A DNA stretch of 28,282 bases, from positions 1 through 28,282 of IMG/VR virus record IMGVR_UViG_3300007541_000143; one strand, 5' to 3'. This document shows positions 24,506 to 28,282 of this stretch, piece after piece (position 1 is the first letter of the stretch; the number at the start of each line of letters is the position of its first letter). The notes below the pieces were generated by a model. That model made no database searches. It worked only from the letters and a program-made list of their open reading frames with translations, and was not told the DNA's origin. This DNA comes from a virus. The translations under genes and the position numbers were made by a program.

Positions 24506-25276
24506 TTTTTTAATAGTTCTACCATGTCTATATCCTATTGGGCACTCAAAAGCACGAATATTATCAACTCCATTGGTGAACCATTTGCTCCCATAAGCAG
24601 GATTATTTTTACCCAGCCTCCCTTCACTTATTTTTCTTTTAGTTTCTACAGAATGTTTTCTCCCTGAATTAGCCATTCTTATTTTTTCCTTTGTTTCTTG
24701 AGATTGTTTCCTATTAAATCCGATCTCTCTAAGTTTTTGCTTAGTTTTTTCAGTATGTTTCTTTCCTTTCATCGGAGAACCAGTTTTACTTCTACCCGGT
24801 TTAAATCCATCTGGACAATAAAAACTTCTTACATCGTCAAAACCATTGGTAAACCACTTTTTTCCTCTTGTTATTTCACCCATCTCTGTTCTAGCACTAG
24901 GGTTATTAAGATAATAGTCTCTTATAGCTTTTTTCTTTTTGCTTTTAGTCTCCTCTGAGTCTCTAGCCCCCGCCCTACTAAATCCAGATATTAATTGTTT
25001 TGACTTATTTGCGAAATACGGATTTTTATCAACATTAAATTTTTCATGTAAATAAACTTCATGCTCATATGCTTCCAATCTATTTTGAAAAGTTTTTAAT
25101 ACTTTCTTATATTTGGGTTTAAACGTTTTATCTTTAAAGGAACCCATGTATTTGTAGTCTTTTTCTATGGAAATATTACATCCACGAGAACCTATATAAA
25201 CTCTACTACCGGGAATTATTGGCCACCCTTCCTCCCAAACTATATAAGTATAATTATATTTAGTATTCTTTTCCAT
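24500..25276 (-). CDS. GIY-YIG homing endonuclease 2
   Basis: 258 aa from the ATG at 25,276; the frame also allows a TTG at 25,306, less likely. GIY-YIG nuclease domain: YTYIVW (9-14), SRVYIGSRG (24-32), EAYEHEVYLHEKF with metal-binding-type E71 or E73, and NPYFAN (85-90). The middle holds repeated NUMOD3-like motifs (MKGKKHTEKTKQKL, SQETKEKIRMA, GRKHSVETKRKIS). Two WFTNG motifs (141-145, 232-236) are each followed by F.CP.G(F/Y)..GR. The same WxxNG arrangement occurs in endonuclease 1, so the two are related, though they differ strongly. It is convergent with terL, overlapping its last 6 bases, and is AT-rich and Lys-rich. A likely target is the terL 3' region or the junction to the thioredoxin cassette. 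Confidence 0.9.
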   Translation of the reverse strand: MEKNTKYNYTYIVWEEGWPIIPGSRVYIGSRGCNISIEKDYKYMGSFKDKTFKPKYKKVLKTFQNRLEAYEHEVYLHEKFNVDKNPYFANKSKQLISGFSRAGARDSEETKSKKKKAIRDYYLNNPSARTEMGEITRGKKWFTNGFDDVRSFYCPDGFKPGRSKTGSPMKGKKHTEKTKQKLREIGFNRKQSQETKEKIRMANSGRKHSVETKRKISEGRLGKNNPAYGSKWFTNGVDNIRAFECPIGYRHGRTIKKS

Positions 25277-25326
25277 ATAAACCAAACTATATGAACCTTT
25301 AAACAAAAATGTCTAAAGATATTGTA

Positions 25327-25335
25327 TGGTATAAT
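25327..25335 (+). promoter_or_regulatory. Extended -10 promoter for the thioredoxin-sigma cassette
   Basis: TGGTATAAT, an exact TGnTATAAT element, ending 36 bases before the thioredoxin ATG at 25,372. The core GTATAATAC is nearly symmetrical, so it could also fire leftward toward homing endonuclease 2, as TATTAT on the minus strand. No -35 box is recognisable. Confidence 0.65.
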
Positions 25336-25371
25336 ACACTCTGTTAACTTGCAAGTTTACAAAACTTAACT

Positions 25372-25689
25372 ATGTCAGATCAACAACAATTTAAAAATAG
25401 AGTTGTTTTCTTTCACCAACCTGGATGCGCTGCGTGTAACGCAATGAAGCCAGTCTGGGCGGAAGCAGCAAATGAACTCTCAGAGGAGTATCCTCATTAT
25501 GCCATCGGATTTGGTGAGTGGGATGTGACCACCGATGACTGGGCATTTTGTGACCAGATTGAGTGTGATGGGACACCTAACTTCGCTGTGTTTGGCGAAG
25601 AAGCAAACCTACTCGGATTGAATACAGACGGGATTTTGGCTAAGTCCCAACTCAAAGATTTTATTATCGGAGCCATAGAGAAAGCATGA
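25372..25689 (+). CDS. Thioredoxin-like protein, 105 aa
   Basis: A compact thioredoxin fold, close to the family's usual 105-110 residues. Active site PGCAACNAMKP with C19 and C22 (CAAC; classic thioredoxin is CGPC), and GTPNF with the cis-Pro P69. Two further cysteines (C60, C65) flank the region before the cis-Pro, unusual for thioredoxin. In a phage with its own RNR the natural role is electron donor to ribonucleotide reductase; glutaredoxin-like or regulatory roles remain possible because the CAAC sequence differs from both classics. It has its own extended -10 promoter, and its stop overlaps the start of the sigma factor gene (ATGA), so the two are co-translated. Confidence 0.85.
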   Translation: MSDQQQFKNRVVFFHQPGCAACNAMKPVWAEAANELSEEYPHYAIGFGEWDVTTDDWAFCDQIECDGTPNFAVFGEEANLLGLNTDGILAKSQLKDFIIGAIEKA

Positions 25690-26462
25690 GTATGGAACCC
25701 GAAAAGAAGCAGCGCCGTAGAAGGCAGTCTGAGCGCGATGAGCAAATTATATCACAAATGTGGAAGGCTTCTCAGGTTGCCAGAAAAATTTCATCGTTTA
25801 CAGGGCTGCCATATGAAGAGCTGCGTGATGCAGCCCTTGAGTATATTGTAAAGATCTACGACTCTTGGGATCAGAGTAAAGGTGCCAACTTCTCCACCTG
25901 GGTGAATAGGTGTCTTCAGTTTCATATGCTGAACTATCTGCGAGACAACTCCAGATTAGTTAAGATTCCCCGCTCTTATTCCGATCTCTATCTCAAGATC
26001 CGTAAGTATACCACTACCGACCCAGACATCTCTGATGAGCAGATTGCAGAAAAGATTCAAGTCTCTGTAAAAAAAGTCCGAGCAGTTCGCCAAGCTTTCG
26101 CTATGAGTTTCTCTCCGGTTACCGAATATTGCAACATCATCGAACCCGAATATGAGTCAGAAATGACCATGGGGGATTTTATGCTCTCTCATCGCGACCT
26201 TCTCCATAAGATCACTGATCTCGATCCTGCCGATGAGACTTTTCTCATGGACTATCTGGTTAAGAAGAGATCAGTCTCCACCCTAGTCCGCAAAAACCCA
26301 CATTTAAAAAATGCGGAAGATATCAAGAAATACTCCGAGCAACTTATTGAATTTATTTTATGCGACGCATCATATCCATCCAAGGTAACGAGTACACGAA
26401 AGGAGGCTTCGAAAAGAAATGGACAGAAGTCGTCAACGGAACAGAATGCAACTACTTCGTGA
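25686..26462 (+). CDS. Sigma-70 family factor, gp55-like (phage late transcription)
   Basis: 258 aa. Residues about 43-88 match sigma region 2: YEELRDAALEYIVKIYDSWDQSKGANFSTWVNRCLQFHMLNYL, where the first part binds RNA polymerase and the second part reads and melts the -10. RLVKIPRS and a following helix-turn-helix (DPDISDEQIAEKIQVSVKKVRAV, about 112-134) match region 3. No convincing region 4, the -35 reader, is seen, so recognition should depend on a -10-like element alone, as for T4 gp55, which reads TATAAATA with coactivators. T4 gp55 is 185 aa, so this is longer. The N-terminus is strongly basic (KKQRRRRQ). The start is in an ATGA overlap with thioredoxin, and the last 103 bases overlap the next gene in another frame. 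Confidence 0.83.
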   Translation: MSMEPEKKQRRRRQSERDEQIISQMWKASQVARKISSFTGLPYEELRDAALEYIVKIYDSWDQSKGANFSTWVNRCLQFHMLNYLRDNSRLVKIPRSYSDLYLKIRKYTTTDPDISDEQIAEKIQVSVKKVRAVRQAFAMSFSPVTEYCNIIEPEYESEMTMGDFMLSHRDLLHKITDLDPADETFLMDYLVKKRSVSTLVRKNPHLKNAEDIKKYSEQLIEFILCDASYPSKVTSTRKEASKRNGQKSSTEQNATTS

Positions 26463-27061
26463 AGGACGGAGATAGGGACTTCCTAGATAGTGTTATCGAG
26501 TTGATACCTAAGTGGAAGGTGATTAAAGACCGGGGGGAAGTTAAATATAAAATAAGGAATAAGAAGTTCCAGGGCAAGGCGGTAAGAGGAGTTGTTATGG
26601 TGACTTCTCGATCAAAGAGGGAGATTTGGTTGGGGAAGGGGAAAGTCACTGATGAGTTGTTCCCCAGGGTGAAGCCAATTCCAGAGTACAAACAGAATAA
26701 GAAGGATGCTCTCACCGCCATGAGGCAAATAATTGAACCTCAGATTAAAACGTTTAGGCTAAGTGTCAATCGCCAACTCAAACGGAAGCCATTGCGGTGT
26801 CCAATGAGCGGGGCTTTTATCAACTCTGGAGAATTTCATATCGACCATTCCTACCCTTTCAAGAACTTAGTCGAGGAGTGGTGTAGGGAGGAGAGGGTGG
26901 ATTTGGAAAGGATAGACGTGTATTGCAGAGGGACTAAGTGCTACTTCAAAGATACGTCCCTTGCCGAGAGTTGGTTTGATTACCACGCCATCAATGCGAG
27001 ACTCCAAGCCCTTAGTGCTACCGAAAACCTTAAGAAGGGTGCTAAATACTATGGAGATTAA
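26360..27061 (+). CDS. DUF3223 (DCL)-like protein with HNH-like C-terminal segment, 233 aa
   Basis: The overall layout resembles DUF3223/DCL-type proteins of bacteria and phages: an N-terminal part with DRDFLDSVIELIPKW and YKIRNKKFQGKAV, then ALTAMRQIIEPQIKTFR (117-133), then LRCPMSGAFINSGEFHIDHSYPF (145-167) and WFDYHAINARLQALSATENLKKG (205-227). The Cys, IDH and later His/Asn residues are arranged like an HNH nuclease, so nucleic-acid cleavage is possible, but the family has no established reaction. Cysteines C147, C175, C189 and C194 could bind metal. A stop at 26,348 leaves the ATG at 26,360 as the only start, so 103 bases overlap the sigma gene. It ends back to back with the convergent next gene, with no spacer. 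Confidence 0.65.
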   Translation: MRRIISIQGNEYTKGGFEKKWTEVVNGTECNYFVKDGDRDFLDSVIELIPKWKVIKDRGEVKYKIRNKKFQGKAVRGVVMVTSRSKREIWLGKGKVTDELFPRVKPIPEYKQNKKDALTAMRQIIEPQIKTFRLSVNRQLKRKPLRCPMSGAFINSGEFHIDHSYPFKNLVEEWCREERVDLERIDVYCRGTKCYFKDTSLAESWFDYHAINARLQALSATENLKKGAKYYGD

Positions 27062-27748
27062 TTACTTTTTCTTTTTCTTCTTACTCGATTTCGCCTTGGC
27101 GGGTGGTTTGTTTGACATCTTCTGAGGTGGTTTAAATCCCATGCCCCCAGGTGTAAATTTTAATAATGCTACATCGGAGCTTAGATCTAAGTCGTCAAAT
27201 GTTAACTCAAAGATCTCTTGAGCAGCATTTGTAATCATCTCTTCAATGCCCTGAGTTGTCTTCTCTCCAGACAACCAGGGTTTTCTTCTATCTACATTAG
27301 CGGCATATCCCATCTTATTCGCCACCTCATAGATGCCTTGGGATCTCTTATTGACAAGGTGGCCCGCATATAGTCTCCCGGTAATGATCCTAATCCCCTC
27401 CTCATTATACCGTTTTTTAAGGAATTGGATTACCGCTCCATCTGGATTTTGCTTATCGAGATAGTTTTCTAATTCGTTGACAGCCGACTCGGCTTTATTG
27501 ATTAGAGCCTCTCCGGGTTTCCCTTCAAAACTGACCTCTACTTCAGCTGCCTCAAGGGCTCTGATGTACTGACTAAAGTTATACTCAGCCTCTCTGGCAT
27601 ACTGAGTTGCCACTTTGGCGAGGAGGTCTTTCCTCAGAGCCTCTTGTTGGGACTTGATGATTTGAGCCTTGGCGGTCTCAAGGAGTTCTTTTTTGGCAGA
27701 GTTCAATACCGCTGCCATGATCCCACTAGCGATAACTTTAGGTATCAT
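27062..27748 (-). CDS. Unknown Lys-tailed, helical protein, 228 aa
   Basis: I do not recognise this protein. The N-terminal two thirds is Ala/Glu/Lys-rich and predicted helical (NSAKKELLETAKAQII, then REAEYNFSQYIRALEAAEVEV and ESAVNELENYLDKQ), perhaps coiled coil. A middle section around GIRIITGRLYAGHLVNKRSQGIYEVANKMGYAAN looks globular. It ends in a strongly basic tail: PPAKAKSSKKKKKK, which may bind DNA. It starts in an ATGA overlap with the lysozyme-like gene upstream, so the two are co-translated. A structural protein or a partner of the lysozyme-like protein are both possible. Confidence 0.7.
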   Translation of the reverse strand: MIPKVIASGIMAAVLNSAKKELLETAKAQIIKSQQEALRKDLLAKVATQYAREAEYNFSQYIRALEAAEVEVSFEGKPGEALINKAESAVNELENYLDKQNPDGAVIQFLKKRYNEEGIRIITGRLYAGHLVNKRSQGIYEVANKMGYAANVDRRKPWLSGEKTTQGIEEMITNAAQEIFELTFDDLDLSSDVALLKFTPGGMGFKPPQKMSNKPPAKAKSSKKKKKK

Positions 27749-28282
27749 CGGGCACAGTTAATTTGTTTTACTATAGCCTCAGCCGCGTCCCTTCTATCTT
27801 GACTATCTGCTGCGCTTGGTCTTTCAAATTCTCTTCGAAAAATAATAGCAGCATCTCCGGCAGACTTGGCAGAGTTCATCTGAGATATCATTCCCTTATA
27901 TCCTGCTTCTAACTCAGATTTTAAAAATGCTAATTGCTGGTTAAGAGAACAATTCCTTCCACATTTGTATCTGTTCGCTAGATCATCCGCTCTGCTCCCA
28001 CACCACTGAACCAGTCCATATCCCACGCTTCCAAGGACATTAGACGGAGTATTGCTACACCCGCTCCCCGGCCTAGGACCATTATGGACATCAAAGTTTA
28101 TCCCACTCTCCTTTTGCATATTACCCAGCACTCCGGCGAAAGCATTCGGAGTCTTCATGCCCGCGGAATATAACGCGTTTATAATAGCATCTTTTGTGGC
28201 ATCTCCGGTTCTACAATTTGCAGCAGGGAATGATCCTTCAGGATCTCCTGATTCTTGGCCATCAGAACCAGATCCGTACTTC
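27745..28282 (-). CDS. Tail-lysozyme-like (phage_lysozyme2-type) domain protein, N-terminus cut by window edge
   Basis: An internal ATG at 28,158 is not the true start: the 124 bases between it and the edge contain 41 more in-frame codons without stop, and the domain continues into them (TKDAIINALYSAG then MKTPNAFAGVLGNMQKESGINFD). The pattern is that of the tail lysozyme family: helix, AGVLGNMQKESG with a Glu in the position of the lysozyme catalytic acid, and GYGLVQWCGSRADDL. These enzymes cut peptidoglycan during DNA injection. A Cys pair and others (CSNT, WCGS, KCGRNC, INCAR) are present. The visible upstream part (KYGSGSDGQESGDPEGSFPAANC) looks like a linker, so further domains likely lie beyond the window. 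It is followed by the 228-aa gene in an ATGA overlap. Confidence 0.78.
   Translation of the reverse strand, partial: KYGSGSDGQESGDPEGSFPAANCRTGDATKDAIINALYSAGMKTPNAFAGVLGNMQKESGINFDVHNGPRPGSGCSNTPSNVLGSVGYGLVQWCGSRADDLANRYKCGRNCSLNQQLAFLKSELEAGYKGMISQMNSAKSAGDAAIIFRREFERPSAADSQDRRDAAEAIVKQINCAR

Noticed and set aside
25274-25293. Short inverted repeat (CATATA...TATATG) around the start codon of homing endonuclease 2
   Set aside because: The stem is only six A/T-rich pairs with an 8-base loop and does not bury an SD; unlike the perfect hairpin of endonuclease 1 it could be chance.
26401-26406. Strong AGGAGG Shine-Dalgarno at the sigma/DUF3223 overlap
   Set aside because: The only ATG at suitable distance (26,419) opens an 18-codon frame; no start in the frame of the DUF3223-like gene follows it.
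27745-28158. Lysozyme-like gene taken as starting at the ATG at 28,158
   Set aside because: The frame stays open to the window edge and the conserved domain begins upstream of this ATG, so the start is outside the window.
1-28282. tRNA genes, CRISPR arrays, insertion sequences, integrase or attachment sites
   Set aside because: No cloverleaf, regular repeat-spacer pattern, transposase or integrase motif was recognised by eye; a tRNA scan was not possible here.

Overview
The window is a piece of a large tailed-phage genome with a contractile-tail (myovirus-like) baseplate, read entirely from sequence without searches. Evidence for a phage: a baseplate J/gp6-like wedge protein, a gpI-like tail protein, a gp5/VgrG-like hub, a large terminase, tail fibres with an S74 self-cleaving chaperone, two GIY-YIG homing endonucleases, a class I ribonucleotide reductase small subunit, a thioredoxin, a phage sigma factor and a tail-lysozyme-type domain. 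The mix resembles T4-like phages of cyanobacteria: RNR plus thioredoxin, a gp55-like sigma factor, a TATAAATA late promoter and few clear Shine-Dalgarno sites. The terminase, however, looks more like the COG5362-type family than T4 gp17, and no photosynthesis gene is present, so a cyanobacterial host is inference only.

Layout. Minus-strand block 1-11,323: nrdB (runs off the left edge), an acidic unknown protein, homing endonuclease 1, a 309-residue protein with an acidic C-terminal tail, a Trp-rich 102-residue protein, and three fibre or fibre-associated genes (695, 1664 and 183 residues). A short AT-rich divergent spacer (11,324-11,401) separates it from the plus-strand block 11,402-24,505: unknown 350 aa, J-like wedge, gpI-like protein, a DUF1800 protein, a DUF1501 protein, the hub, and TerL. 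Homing endonuclease 2 lies convergent to terL. A plus-strand cassette follows (thioredoxin, sigma factor, DUF3223-like protein), then two minus-strand genes (a Lys-tailed unknown and a lysozyme-like protein running off the right edge).

Main discovery candidate: an adjacent DUF1800-DUF1501 pair sits inside the tail operon between the baseplate genes and the hub gene. In bacteria these two families are commonly encoded side by side, and many DUF1501 proteins carry an export signal. Here neither has a signal peptide. The DUF1800 protein carries a tail-fibre-like N-terminal module and an inserted phage-type structural module, and its gene is preceded by a T4-type late promoter. This suggests the pair has become virion or tail components. 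The second notable feature is a perfect 18-nt palindrome at homing endonuclease 1 that buries its ribosome binding site and is followed by T6, resembling the RNA hairpins that delay homing endonuclease translation in T4-like phages.

Two promoter classes are visible: extended -10 (TGnTATAAT) in front of nrdB, the 309-residue gene and thioredoxin, and a TATAAATA late promoter in front of the DUF1800 gene. The sigma factor in the window is a plausible reader of the latter. No tRNA, CRISPR or insertion sequence was seen, and no gene-free stretch exceeds about 80 bases.
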